A stretch of 59,643 bases of DNA, from NCBI RefSeq assembly GCF_027492755.1, contig NZ_JAPUED010000130.1:1-59643 (forward strand), in the 5' to 3' direction. The notes beneath the pieces were generated by a model that saw only the letters and a program-made list of their open reading frames with translations, had not been told where the DNA came from and ran no database searches. A program made the position numbers and the translations under genes. Within the stretch, counting starts at the first letter, position 1. Each line of letters opens with the position of its first letter. Positions 44,408-52,154 of this stretch are shown here, one piece after another. This DNA is from Micropruina sp. GTDB lineage: Bacteria; Actinomycetota; Actinomycetes; Propionibacteriales; Propionibacteriaceae.

Positions 44408-44423
44408 TGAGACGCGCGTCTCA
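44408..44423. promoter_or_regulatory. 16-bp palindrome upstream of leuB, candidate operator
   Basis: TGAGACGCGCGTCTCA, perfect dyad symmetry, in the -35 region of the leuB promoter. It may bind a leucine-gene regulator (actinobacteria have IclR-type LtbR/NdgR regulators of leu genes), but I cannot confirm that motif from memory. The class A repeat begins a few bases further on. Confidence 0.45.
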
Positions 44424-44429
44424 GGGAAC

Positions 44430-44533
44430 CCACCGTTGGTCGAGCTTGTCGAGACCCGTTTCGGCTCAGAGGTGAGATCTCGACAAGCTCGATCGACGGG
44501 GTCGGAGGAATCTCGACAAGCTCGATCAGCGGT
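44430..44533. repeat. Class A dispersed repeat, extended copy
   Basis: Left arm CACCGTTGGTCGAGCTTGTC followed by GAGACC; right arms ATCTCGACAAGCTCGATCGA and ATCTCGACAAGCTCGATCAG in tandem, each followed by a CGG-type end. It fills the gap between leuB and the Clp_N gene, whose stop codon sits at its right edge. Confidence 0.85.
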
Positions 44534-45486
44534 CACTCCGGTTGCCGGTCGGCGATCTCCATTCCGATCCGGTGCGCGGCGTAGAGCATGCCCAACCCGG
44601 CGAACCTGGCCGACGCCGGGCCGACGATCCGGCCCAGGAAGCCGAAGCTGCGTTGGCCGGCGGTGTGCACCAACTCGGCGCCGCCGGTCGCGGGCACGAT
44701 CTCGAAACGGTCGTAGCGCAGGGGCTGCCCGGCGTGCCGGCCGTCCACCATTTCGTGGATCCAGGTGACAACCTCCGATGCGTCCTCAGTCCGGCGGACG
44801 TGGTGCATCCGCAGGGTGAGTTCCTTGCGGCCGCGGCGGTGGCGGACGGTCTCGCCGTCCGCGCTCACCTCGGATCGGTGCGGGTCATAGGCCCAGACCG
44901 CGAGCAGCGCCGGATCGGCGAGCGCATCCGCGACCACCCGCGGCGGGGCCGACAGGTAGTGCCGGATCCGGTTCGCACTCGACGGCGGCGGCAGCAGGGC
45001 GGGGTCGGCGTCGACTCGCTCGACCGCGGCTGTCTCGGGTGCGGACGTCGCCAGTTCGGTGCGCAACTCGTCGGGATCGACGCCGTCGGCGGCGAGCAGT
45101 CGCCGGACGACTCCCGAAGGCTCCTCGATCAACGCGCCCAAGGCGGCGGCGGTGCCGTCGCGAAGCGGTGCGTGGTTGACCAGTTCGTGGGCGCGGTCGG
45201 TGGCCCGCCAGTCGGCGATGTCGATGTCGCGCGCGGCCCGGGGCGGAGGCAGAACGGACTCGGCGGCGGCGAGGCCGAGCGCGTCCAGGTCGCTGGCCAG
45301 TGATTCGCGGACGCGTCGCCGGGCGGTGCTGAGTGAGACGCCGTGCCGTCCGAGGATGCGGGCCGCCTGACCGCCGACAGCGAGCAGGCCCAGGTAGAGA
45401 TGGTCGATGTCGATCTCGGACACCCGGGTCCGGGCCGCCTCGAGTTGCGCGGCGCCGGCCCATCGACTGGTCAGCAGCATGGTCAT
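44533..45486 (-). CDS. Clp N-domain plus SRPBCC fusion protein
   Basis: A 317-aa protein without TM segments. Residues about 1-145 carry Clp repeat (ClpA/ClpC N-domain) features: AARTRVSEIDIDHLYLGLLAVGGQAARIL, HELVNHAPLRDGTAAALGALIEEPSGVVRRLLAADGVDPDEL. From about 165 a START/SRPBCC-like domain follows (IRHYLSAPPRVVADALADPALLAVWAYDP, RYDRFEIVPATGGAELVHTAG). No AAA+ domain is present, so it is not a chaperone; it may be an adaptor or ligand sensor. Coupled by ATGA overlap to the HTH gene upstream. Such pairing is seen in other actinobacteria; the role is unknown. Confidence 0.82.
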   Translation of the reverse strand: MTMLLTSRWAGAAQLEAARTRVSEIDIDHLYLGLLAVGGQAARILGRHGVSLSTARRRVRESLASDLDALGLAAAESVLPPPRAARDIDIADWRATDRAHELVNHAPLRDGTAAALGALIEEPSGVVRRLLAADGVDPDELRTELATSAPETAAVERVDADPALLPPPSSANRIRHYLSAPPRVVADALADPALLAVWAYDPHRSEVSADGETVRHRRGRKELTLRMHHVRRTEDASEVVTWIHEMVDGRHAGQPLRYDRFEIVPATGGAELVHTAGQRSFGFLGRIVGPASARFAGLGMLYAAHRIGMEIADRQPE

Positions 45487-45725
45487 CGGTTCGTCCTTCC
45501 CCGTAGTTCGGCCGCGACTCTGCGCGCGTACTTCTTGTGCACCGCCTGCCGGGTGACCCCGAGTGCGGCCGCGATCTCGGGCCAGCCGTGGCCCGCCCGC
45601 AGTGCCTCCTCGACCTGGGTCAGCTCGAGCATGTCGGTGACCCGGCGCAGCGACGCCACCGCGCGCAGCCCGGACATCGGGTCACTGGTGTCGGACGCGG
45701 TACGCGCCACCTCAACGGCAATCAT
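45483..45725 (-). CDS. Small helix-turn-helix regulator paired with the Clp_N protein
   Basis: An 80-aa DNA-binding protein. The HTH covers about residues 32-68: MLELTQVEEALRAGHGWPEIAAALGVTRQAVHKKYARRV. No sensor domain, so signals may come through the partner Clp_N-SRPBCC protein encoded 4 nt overlapping downstream. Upstream is a strong promoter (TTGACA/TAAGTT) covered by a long inverted repeat, suggesting tight autorepression. ATG 45725 lies 6 nt after the -10 box, so the mRNA is probably leaderless. Confidence 0.85.
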   Translation of the reverse strand: MIAVEVARTASDTSDPMSGLRAVASLRRVTDMLELTQVEEALRAGHGWPEIAAALGVTRQAVHKKYARRVAAELRGRTNR

Positions 45726-45729
45726 GTGA

Positions 45730-45770
45730 GCAACTTAGGTTGACATCGCCCGATTGTCAACCCAGGTTGC
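45730..45770 (-). promoter_or_regulatory. Promoter covered by a 16-bp inverted repeat (HTH/Clp_N operon)
   Basis: On the minus strand: -35 TTGACA (45760-45755), 17-nt spacer, -10 TAAGTT (45737-45732), then 6 nt to ATG. The arms GCAACTTAGGTTGACA and TGTCAACCCAGGTTGC match in 14 of 16 paired positions with a 9-nt spacer, so the repeat includes both promoter boxes. ilvE reads divergently 47 nt beyond. Confidence 0.72.
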
Positions 45771-45803
45771 TTCATGGGGCGTCGGGCGGCGGCGCTGCGC
45801 GAG

Positions 45804-45809
45804 TATTGT
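45804..45809 (+). promoter_or_regulatory. -10 box of a likely leaderless ilvE transcript
   Basis: TATTGT, 7 nt before ATG 45817. Its -35 region lies close to the divergent HTH operator. Confidence 0.5.
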
Positions 45810-45816
45810 CCTGCCC

Positions 45817-46902
45817 ATGCCGTTGACCTTTCCGCTGACCCGCAACGCCGCACCCGCCAGCACGGAGCGGATCGCCGAGATCCACGCCGACCCCGGCTTC
45901 GGGGTGTACTTCACCGACCACATGGCGGTCGCGACCTGGCGGCAGGACGGCGGCTGGGGCGAGGACGGCGTGGTGCCCTACGCACCGTTCCAACTCGACC
46001 CGTCCTGCGCGGTGCTGCACTACGCGCAGGAGGTGTTCGAAGGACTCAAGGCGTACCGGCACGCCGACGGCTCGATCTGGCTGTTCCGTCCCGAACGCAA
46101 CGCCCAGCGGCTCCAGGCCTCGGCTCGGCGGCTGATGCTGCCCGAGTTGCCGGTGGAGGACTTCCTCACCTCGATCGAGCAGCTGGTGCGCGTCGACGCC
46201 GCCTGGACGCCGGACGCCGCGGGCGGCGAGGCCAGCCTGTACATCCGGCCGTTCATGTTCGCCAACGAACCGTTCCTGGGCGTGCGGGCCGCGCAGCGGG
46301 TCACCTATTCGGTGATCGCCAGCCCGGTCGGACCGTACTTCCCCGGCGGGGTGAAGCCGGTGAACATCTGGGTCACCGACGAGTACAGCCGGGCCGGCAA
46401 GGGCGGCACCGGGGCGGCCAAGTGCGGCGGCAACTACGCCTCGTCGCTGATCGCCCAGTATGAGGGCGCCGAGCACGGCTGTTCGCAGGTGCTCTTCGCC
46501 GACGCCGGCACCGGGGTGAACACCGAAGAGCTCGGCGGCATGAACATCATGGTGATCACCGCCGACGGCGAGCTGATCACGCCGGCGCTCACCGGGACCA
46601 TCCTGGAGGGCGTCACCCGGGACTCGATCCTGACCGTGGCGTCCGATCTCGGGCTTCGTCCGGTGGCCCGGACGATCACCCTCGCCGAGATCTTCGATCG
46701 GGTGGACTCCGGCGACATCGTCGAGGCCTTCGCCTGCGGCACGGCCGCGGTGCTGACCCCGGTGGCAGAGTTCCGCTCCCGGGAGGGCAACCACGTGGTG
46801 GGGTCGGAGCCGGGGGAGCGGACACTGCAGATCCGGGCGGCCATCCTCGACCTTCAGTACGGCCGCGCCGAGGACACCCACGGCTGGCTGCGCCGGGTCT
46901 GA
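45817..46902 (+). CDS. ilvE: Branched-chain amino acid aminotransferase
   Basis: A 361-aa class IV PLP enzyme for the last step of Ile, Leu and Val synthesis. Visible: FGVYFTDHMAVATW, LHYAQEVFEGLKAYRHADGSIWLFRPERNAQRLQASARRL, LYIRPFMFA, PVNIWVTDEYSRAGKGGTGAAKCGGNYASSL with the PLP lysine, EELGGMNI, ITPALTGTILEGVTRDSIL, EAFACGTAAVLTPV. ATG 45817 gives the family N terminus; the open frame before it crosses the promoter region. Divergent from the HTH/Clp_N operon. Confidence 0.95.
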   Translation: MPLTFPLTRNAAPASTERIAEIHADPGFGVYFTDHMAVATWRQDGGWGEDGVVPYAPFQLDPSCAVLHYAQEVFEGLKAYRHADGSIWLFRPERNAQRLQASARRLMLPELPVEDFLTSIEQLVRVDAAWTPDAAGGEASLYIRPFMFANEPFLGVRAAQRVTYSVIASPVGPYFPGGVKPVNIWVTDEYSRAGKGGTGAAKCGGNYASSLIAQYEGAEHGCSQVLFADAGTGVNTEELGGMNIMVITADGELITPALTGTILEGVTRDSILTVASDLGLRPVARTITLAEIFDRVDSGDIVEAFACGTAAVLTPVAEFRSREGNHVVGSEPGERTLQIRAAILDLQYGRAEDTHGWLRRV

Positions 46903-46940
46903 AGCGGCGTCCGCGCTGGTTAAGCCTGCCGTCCCGCCTC

Positions 46941-47042
46941 AACGCTGGTTGAACTCATCGACCCGACCACCGCTGGTTGAGCTTGTCGAAACCCTCTTTT
47001 GTCAGTACTTGGTTTGAGGTCTCGACAAGCTCGACCGACGGA
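46941..47042. repeat. Class A dispersed repeat, extended copy
   Basis: Left units AACGCTGGTTGAACTCATCG and CACCGCTGGTTGAGCTTGTC (plus GAAACC); right arm GGTCTCGACAAGCTCGACCG plus ACGG. It lies between convergent ilvE and EamA genes and runs into the 3' end of the latter, supplying its last codons. Confidence 0.85.
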
Positions 47043-47940
47043 TTCGCCCTCGGGTTCCGGCGATCAGGACGCCGGCCAGTACCGCAGCCAGGCCCGTCCA
47101 CTGCATCGTGGTGAGGGCCTCACTCAGCACGACGACGCCCAGGGTGGCCGCGGTGATCGGCTCGGCCAGGCCGAGGGTGACCGCGGTCGAGGCAGTCAGG
47201 GTGCGCAGCGCCGTCCCCATCAACAGGTAGGCCGCCACCACGGTCACTGGTCCCAGCCAGAACGCCATCGCCAGCCCGGACGGCTCGGCCAGCCAACTCG
47301 TGTCCACGAACGGCAGGATGGCGGCGGCGATCACCCCGCTCGTGCCGAGAATGGCGGTGGTCGCGATCAGCGCATGAGTGCCTTGTCGCAGCAGGGTTGC
47401 TGCCGCCACGGCGTAGCCGGCGTAGGACGCTCCGGCCACGATCGAGAGCAACAGGCCCAGCGGATCGGGGGCCGATGTCGACCCGAGCGCACCCGACAGC
47501 AACACCAGGCCGGCGACCGCGACCAGGGTGGCGACCAGCCAGCGCCGGCTGGGTGGACGTCCGGCCAGCCACTCGAACAGGCCGGCGAACAGCGGGCTGG
47601 AACCGAGCGCGACGACCGTTCCGACAGCGACCCCGTTGGCCTGCGTGCCGGCGAAGAAGGTGGCCTGGAAAGCCATGATCGAGGCGCCGCCGAGCAGCAC
47701 CCAGCCGATTTTGACGCTCGGACGGGGTCGGCGGGCACCCTCGCGGCGCATCCAGGCGATGACGCCGACCAGGGCCAGGATCAGCCCGCCGCTGACCTGC
47801 CGGACGGCACCGACGCTGAGTGGATCCATCCCGTCCGGACCCAGTGCCTGCGCGGTCCCCGTGGTGCCGAACAGAACGCCGGCACCCAGCATCAACACCG
47901 AGGCCAGCGGCGTGCTCGGCGAATGCTGCGGAGTGGGCAC
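47002..47940 (-). CDS. EamA/DMT-superfamily transporter
   Basis: A 312-aa integral membrane protein with ten hydrophobic segments in two EamA repeats (about residues 12-140 and 155-298). Visible: SVLMLGAGVLFGTTGTAQAL, PLSVGAVRQVSGGLILAL, ALGSSPLFAGLFEWLAGR, and LGLAEPITAATLGVVVLSEALTTMQWTGLAAVLAGV. Family members export amino acids or other metabolites; substrate unknown. GTG 47940 is the start. The last 12 residues (SSLSRPQTKY region) are encoded by the class A repeat. Confidence 0.88.
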   Translation of the reverse strand: MPTPQHSPSTPLASVLMLGAGVLFGTTGTAQALGPDGMDPLSVGAVRQVSGGLILALVGVIAWMRREGARRPRPSVKIGWVLLGGASIMAFQATFFAGTQANGVAVGTVVALGSSPLFAGLFEWLAGRPPSRRWLVATLVAVAGLVLLSGALGSTSAPDPLGLLLSIVAGASYAGYAVAAATLLRQGTHALIATTAILGTSGVIAAAILPFVDTSWLAEPSGLAMAFWLGPVTVVAAYLLMGTALRTLTASTAVTLGLAEPITAATLGVVVLSEALTTMQWTGLAAVLAGVLIAGTRGRIRRSSLSRPQTKY

Positions 47941-48010
47941 GGCCGACAGGGTAGCGCCGGCCCGCCGAACCCTCAGTCAGGCACGGCCTTCGGATTCCGA
48001 GGCGTCCGCA

Positions 48011-48063
48011 CGTCCCCGGTGACCAGGAGACCCGTCCCCGGTGACCAAAAGAACCGTCCCCGC
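48011..48063. repeat. Class B dispersed repeat
   Basis: Arms CGTCCCCGGTGACCAGGAGA, CCGTCCCCGGTGACCAAAAG and AACCGTCCCCGCGTACC in direct order, equivalent to the inverted half of the copy at 25829-25938 including the GGTGACCAAGAGAACCGTCC-type spacer. The opposite-strand half is absent, so this copy cannot form the full hairpin. Confidence 0.8.
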
Positions 48064-48095
48064 GTACCGGGATCCGGCACGCGGGGAGGAAAGGG

Positions 48096-48599
48096 TCAGG
48101 ACAGGGCGGCAACCGCGGCGTCGTAGTCCGGCTCGTCGCTGGTGCTCTCGGTGATCTGCACGTGCCGGACGACGCCGTCGGCGCCGGCGACGATCACCGT
48201 CCGGGCGAGCAGGCCGCGCATCACGCTGTCGGTCAGGGTGAGGCCGTAGTCCTGGCCGAAGCTGGACCGGAACGCCGACGCCACCACGACGTTCTCGATG
48301 CCCTCGGCGCCGCAGAAGCGTCCGAGCGCGAACGGGAGGTCGTGCGAGACGCACAACACGGTGGTGTCCGGCAGTCCGGCGGCGAGTTCGTTGAACCGTC
48401 GCACGGTCAGCGCGCACACCCGGGTGTCGATGCTGGGAAAGATGTTGAAGACCAGGTTCCGCCCGGCGTAGTCGTCAAGCGTCACGTCCGACAGATCGGG
48501 CAGGGTCAAGGTGAGCGGCGGCAGCGGCGAGCCGACGGCGGGAGGATCGCCGGCGGTTGCGACAGGGTTGCCCCGGACAATTGTGATGGCCATGGGCAT
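48096..48599 (-). CDS. tpx: Thiol peroxidase, Tpx-type peroxiredoxin
   Basis: A 167-aa atypical 2-Cys peroxiredoxin that reduces peroxides with thioredoxin. Visible: GSPLPPLTLTLPDLSDVTLDDYAGRNLVFNIFPSIDTRVCALTVRRFNE with the peroxidatic Cys in DTRVC, SHDLPFALGRFCGAEGIENVV with the resolving Cys, and YGLTLTDSVMRGLLARTVIV. GGAG lies 6 nt before ATG 48599. Confidence 0.94.
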   Translation of the reverse strand: MPMAITIVRGNPVATAGDPPAVGSPLPPLTLTLPDLSDVTLDDYAGRNLVFNIFPSIDTRVCALTVRRFNELAAGLPDTTVLCVSHDLPFALGRFCGAEGIENVVVASAFRSSFGQDYGLTLTDSVMRGLLARTVIVAGADGVVRHVQITESTSDEPDYDAAVAALS

Positions 48600-48644
48600 G
48601 TCTTACTCCGTGCCGCCGCCGCGTCCCAAGAGCGGGCACCAGGG

Positions 48645-48659
48645 TCTCAGTGCCTGAGA
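48645..48659. promoter_or_regulatory. Short inverted repeat upstream of citramalate synthase
   Basis: TCTCAG - TGC - CTGAGA, 90 bp before the start. It shares GTCTCA/TGAGA half-sites with the palindrome before leuB but in a different arrangement. Weak candidate operator. Confidence 0.3.
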
Positions 48660-48748
48660 TCAACTCTCCGCGACGACTCCCCGAGCGGCACACTCACTTG
48701 GTTATCGCGTATCGCCGCGCGACCTCCCACTCACCGTTAGAGGGCACA

Positions 48749-50332
48749 ATGTCGAGCTTTCCTGCCGCGCCGGACACCTTCCATGTCTTCGACACCACGC
48801 TGCGCGACGGTGCGCAGCAGGAGGGGCTGAGCCTGTCGGTCGCCGACAAGCTCAAGATCGCGGGCTTTCTCGACGAACTCGGCGTCGACTTCATCGAGGG
48901 CGGCTGGCCGGGTGCCAACCCGAACGACACGGCCTTCTTCGCCGCCGCGGCCGATGGCGAGCTGACGCTGCAGCACGCTGAACTGGTCGCCTTCGGATTC
49001 ACCCGCCGGGTGGGGACGACCGCGGCCGCCGACCCGCTCGTCCAGGCGCTGATCGACGCCCGCACGCCGGTGGTCTGCATCGTGGCGAAGAGCCATTCCG
49101 AGCATGTCTTCCGGGCACTGCACACCACTTTGGAAGAGAACCTGGAGATGATCCGCGACACCGTCAGCCACCTGGTTGCTGCCGGACGCCGGGTGTTCGT
49201 CGACTGCGAGCACTTCTTCGACGGCTACCAGCTGAACCCGAGCTACGCGCTGGAGTGCGTCCGGGCGGCGGCTGAGGCCGGTGCCGAGGTGGTGGTGCTG
49301 TGCGATACCAACGGGGGCATGCTGCCCTCGCAGATGGGTGACGTGGTGACTGCAGCCAGTGCGATCGGGGTCGACCTCGGCGTCCACTGCCACAACGACA
49401 CCGGCTGCGCGGTCGCCAACACCCTGGCGGCGGTGGATGCCGGCGTCATGCATATCCAGGGCACGGTCAACGGCCACGGTGAGCGCACCGGGAACGCCAA
49501 CATCATCACCCTGATCGCCAACCTGCAGCTCAAGTACGGCTGGTCGCTGGTGCCGGAGTCGGCGCTGCGCGACGCGACCCGGCTCAGCCACGCCATCGCC
49601 GGCGTCACCAACGTGCCCCCGAACACCAAGCAGCCCTACGTCGGTATCTCGGCGTTCGCCCACAAGGCCGGGCTGCACGCGTCCGCGATCAAGGTGGACG
49701 CCAACCTCTACCAGCACATCGACCCGACCCTGGTCGGCAACGACATGCGCATGCTGGTCTCGGACATGGCCGGCCGGGCGAACATCCAGCTCAAGGGCGA
49801 AGAACTGGGCTACGACCTCTCGGATCGTGAGCTTGCCGGCCGGATCACCGACACCGTGAAGCAGCGCGAGATGGACGGCTACAGCTACGAGTCCGCGGAC
49901 GCCAGCTTCGAGCTGCTGTTGCGTGGCGAGCTGGGCATGGCCGACGAGTTCTTCGAGGTGCTGACCTGGCGGGTGTTCACCCAGCACGAGGTGAAGCCGG
50001 AGGGCGATTCGGAGGCGACCGTGAAGCTGCGGGCGCGCGGCGAGAACCTCGCCTACGTCGGGGAGGGACATGGTCCGCTCAACGCCCTCGACCACGCCCT
50101 GCGGACGGCACTGAAGCAGGCCTACCCGCACGTCGACGACTTCGAGCTGACCGACTACCGGGTGCGCATCCTCGACCAGGGGCACGGCACCGACGCCATC
50201 GTCCGGACGCTGATCGACACCACCGACGGCCAGCGCACCTGGACCACGGTTGGCGTCGGCACGAACGTGATCGAAGCCAGCTGGGAGGCGCTCTACGATG
50301 CCTACCGCTGGGGGCTCACCAAGCACAACTGA
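48749..50332 (+). CDS. cimA: (R)-citramalate synthase
   Basis: A 527-aa enzyme that condenses pyruvate and acetyl-CoA to citramalate, starting threonine-independent isoleucine synthesis. TIM-barrel motifs: FDTTLRDGAQQEGLSLSVADKLKIA, VDFIEGGWPGANPND, VFVDCEHFFDGY, LCDTNGGMLPSQ, LGVHCHNDTGCAVANTLAAVDAGV, IQGTVNGHGERTGNANI; C-terminal LeuA regulatory domain (NALDHALRTAL, DYRVRIL). Length and the GGWPGANPND motif separate it from isopropylmalate synthase. AGAGGG precedes ATG 48749; the open frame upstream is longer but starts at no conserved residue. Confidence 0.93.
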   Translation: MSSFPAAPDTFHVFDTTLRDGAQQEGLSLSVADKLKIAGFLDELGVDFIEGGWPGANPNDTAFFAAAADGELTLQHAELVAFGFTRRVGTTAAADPLVQALIDARTPVVCIVAKSHSEHVFRALHTTLEENLEMIRDTVSHLVAAGRRVFVDCEHFFDGYQLNPSYALECVRAAAEAGAEVVVLCDTNGGMLPSQMGDVVTAASAIGVDLGVHCHNDTGCAVANTLAAVDAGVMHIQGTVNGHGERTGNANIITLIANLQLKYGWSLVPESALRDATRLSHAIAGVTNVPPNTKQPYVGISAFAHKAGLHASAIKVDANLYQHIDPTLVGNDMRMLVSDMAGRANIQLKGEELGYDLSDRELAGRITDTVKQREMDGYSYESADASFELLLRGELGMADEFFEVLTWRVFTQHEVKPEGDSEATVKLRARGENLAYVGEGHGPLNALDHALRTALKQAYPHVDDFELTDYRVRILDQGHGTDAIVRTLIDTTDGQRTWTTVGVGTNVIEASWEALYDAYRWGLTKHN

Positions 50333-50367
50333 GCCACGGACGGCTTGCCGGACGCCGCAGCCGTGGC
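50333..50367 (+). terminator. Hairpin after citramalate synthase
   Basis: GCCACGG pairs with CCGTGGC and the inner CGGC with GCCG. No U-tract. It lies directly after the stop codon and before the next promoter. Confidence 0.45.
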
Positions 50368-50371
50368 CCCG

Positions 50372-50377
50372 TAGGAT
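50372..50377 (+). promoter_or_regulatory. -10 box of a likely leaderless DUF1707 transcript
   Basis: TAGGAT, 6 nt before ATG 50384. Confidence 0.5.
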
Positions 50378-50383
50378 CGCTGC

Positions 50384-51052
50384 ATGAGCGAGAGCAATGC
50401 GCACCTGCGGGCCGGCAACGCCGAGCGGGACGCCGCCGTCGCCGAACTGCAGCGCGCCGCCCAGGACGGCAAGCTGACGCCGGACGAACTCGCCGATCGC
50501 GCCGCCGCGGCCGCGGCGGCGCGCACCTACGGCGACCTGGACGCCCTGCTGGCCGATCTGCGGCCGCCCGCGGACGCCGCGCCCGTCCGGCTGCAACAGG
50601 TGGAGGCCTACCCGCCGGCGCCGATGTATCAGCGCACGCCCACCCCGCCGGGCACGGCGCGGCCGGGCTTCTCGCTCGCCGATCCGCTGATCCTCAATGC
50701 GGGCTTCAGCGGCGCCAAGCGCACCGGGCCCTGGGAGGTGCCGCCGTTCCTGCGGGTCCAGGCGTTGGCCGACACCGTCCGGCTGGACTGCCTGCAGGCA
50801 ACGGCCGGCAGCGAGGTGATCGACCTCGAGGTACTGCCCGGCGCCGCCACGGTGCTGGTGATCGTCCCCGAAGGTTGGGGTGTGCAGTGCGATCGGCTCG
50901 GCAAGACCTGGGGCACGATCACCAGCAAGGTGCCCAGCCAGGCGGCCTGGGGCAATCCGCTGATCGTGGCCCGAGGATCGGTCGGCCTCGGCACCTTCAA
51001 GGCGCGCGGTGCGAATTGGTTCGATCGACGGCGTCTTGGGCAGGATCGCTGA
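50384..51052 (+). CDS. DUF1707 domain protein with LiaF-like C terminus
   Basis: A 222-aa protein. Residues about 6-60 form the DUF1707 domain (LRAGNAERDAAVAELQRAAQDGKLTPDELADRAAAAAAARTYGDLDALLADL); after a Pro-rich linker, residues about 120-215 form a beta-repeat region (VRLDCLQATAGSEVIDLEVLPGAATVLVIVPEGWGVQCD) like the cell-wall-stress LiaF/DUF2154 fold. No TM segment is visible. Function unknown. Its 3' end overlaps the convergent channel gene by 56 nt. Confidence 0.85.
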   Translation: MSESNAHLRAGNAERDAAVAELQRAAQDGKLTPDELADRAAAAAAARTYGDLDALLADLRPPADAAPVRLQQVEAYPPAPMYQRTPTPPGTARPGFSLADPLILNAGFSGAKRTGPWEVPPFLRVQALADTVRLDCLQATAGSEVIDLEVLPGAATVLVIVPEGWGVQCDRLGKTWGTITSKVPSQAAWGNPLIVARGSVGLGTFKARGANWFDRRRLGQDR

Positions 51053-51776
51053 CCCCGGACTCCATGAACTGCTGAAGGGTGGCGGTCAACGCAGCCACTT
51101 CGGTCTTCAGTTCCTCGATGGACCGTTCGCTCTCGTCCTTGCTGGGACTCGATACCCGTTGCACCAGCCATGCGGCGACGGTGGCGGTGACGACACCGAT
51201 CAGCGCGATGCCGGCGATCATCAGCACCGCCGCCACCAGGCGTCCCTCAATGGTCACCGGGTAGTGGTCGCCGTAGCCGACGGTGGTGATCGTGGTCAGC
51301 GCCCACCACAGGGCCGTGCCGAAGTCGGTGATGTTCGCGCCCGGTGCGTCCCGTTCGGCGGCGAATTCGGCCAGGGCGCCGGTGTAGAGCAGCAGCGCCG
51401 TGGACACCAGCACGTAGCTGGCGACACGGCCCTGCAGTGAGGTCGCCGCCCGTCGCTCGATGAAGCGCAACAGCACCAGGAGTCGCAGCAGTCGCAGGGG
51501 TTGCAGCAGGGGCAGCACCACGATCAGAAGATCGGGGATGTGCCGTCCGAGGTAACGCCAGCGCTGCTTGGCCAGGTACACCCGCGCCACATAGTCGAGC
51601 GCGAACACCGCCCACGTGACGTAGTCGACCAACTGCAGGGTGACCTGCCAGGGTCGTGACAGGCCGGTGTCCAGAATCTCCCACGAGTACGCGATCAGGA
51701 ACACGACGGCGGCGATGGCGAGTGGCCAGGCCGCCGTCCGGTTCCAGCGTGCGATCGTCCAGCCGTGCTGCGCCAT
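50997..51776 (-). CDS. Voltage-gated-type potassium channel
   Basis: A 259-aa membrane protein of the six-helix Kv type. S1-S3 span about 15-90; S4 carries spaced arginines (LLQPLRLLRLLVLLRFIERR, about 92-112); the pore has TTITTVGYGDHYPVT, the K+ selectivity filter, near residue 160; S6 is IALIGVVTATVAAWL. A C-terminal coiled coil (SIEELKTEVAALTATLQQFME) likely drives tetramerisation. Convergent with and overlapping the DUF1707 gene by 56 nt. Confidence 0.92.
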   Translation of the reverse strand: MAQHGWTIARWNRTAAWPLAIAAVVFLIAYSWEILDTGLSRPWQVTLQLVDYVTWAVFALDYVARVYLAKQRWRYLGRHIPDLLIVVLPLLQPLRLLRLLVLLRFIERRAATSLQGRVASYVLVSTALLLYTGALAEFAAERDAPGANITDFGTALWWALTTITTVGYGDHYPVTIEGRLVAAVLMIAGIALIGVVTATVAAWLVQRVSSPSKDESERSIEELKTEVAALTATLQQFMESGVSDPAQDAVDRTNSHRAP

Positions 51777-51863
51777 GAGCGCCAGTGTGCACCCGGACGA
51801 TCGGACGCCGAAGCGGGGTCGCTGGGTGAGTCGGACCGGAGGCGAGCCGCCGGCCCGCTCAGT

Positions 51864-52154
51864 TCACTTCGCGGGGGCGAGGATGACGCTGGCGCCGGCG
51901 TCGACGAAGTCGGCGTCCTGGTCGTCGAACCACTGGCCGTTCTCGCCGAGGTAACGGAACGCGACGATGTAATCGGACGGCAGGGTGACGGTGGCGCTCA
52001 TGGTGCCGTTGGAGCGCTTCTTCAGCAGGTCGGTGCCGGGGGTCCAGTCGTTGAAATTGCCCACCACGGACACCTTGCCGGCCGGGTGATCGGACGGCAG
52101 CGCGAAGGTGATCTTGCGGGTGGCGGACTTCCGGGAGCCGGTCAGCTTCAGCAT
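51864..52154 (-). CDS. Stand-alone CBM48/AMPK-type glycogen-binding protein
   Basis: A 96-aa single-domain protein: TRKITFALPSDHPAGKVSVVGNFNDWTPGTDLLKKRSNGTMSATVTLPSDYIVAFRYLGENGQWFDDQDADF. The GNFNDW and FRYL motifs are the sugar-binding tryptophan and strand of CBM48 domains of glycogen-metabolism enzymes and AMPK beta. No catalytic domain. ATG 52154 (MLKLTGSRK) is the start typical of the family; an in-frame GTG at 52202 would add 16 residues. Probably a glycogen-associated scaffold or regulator (inference). Confidence 0.85.
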   Translation of the reverse strand: MLKLTGSRKSATRKITFALPSDHPAGKVSVVGNFNDWTPGTDLLKKRSNGTMSATVTLPSDYIVAFRYLGENGQWFDDQDADFVDAGASVILAPAK

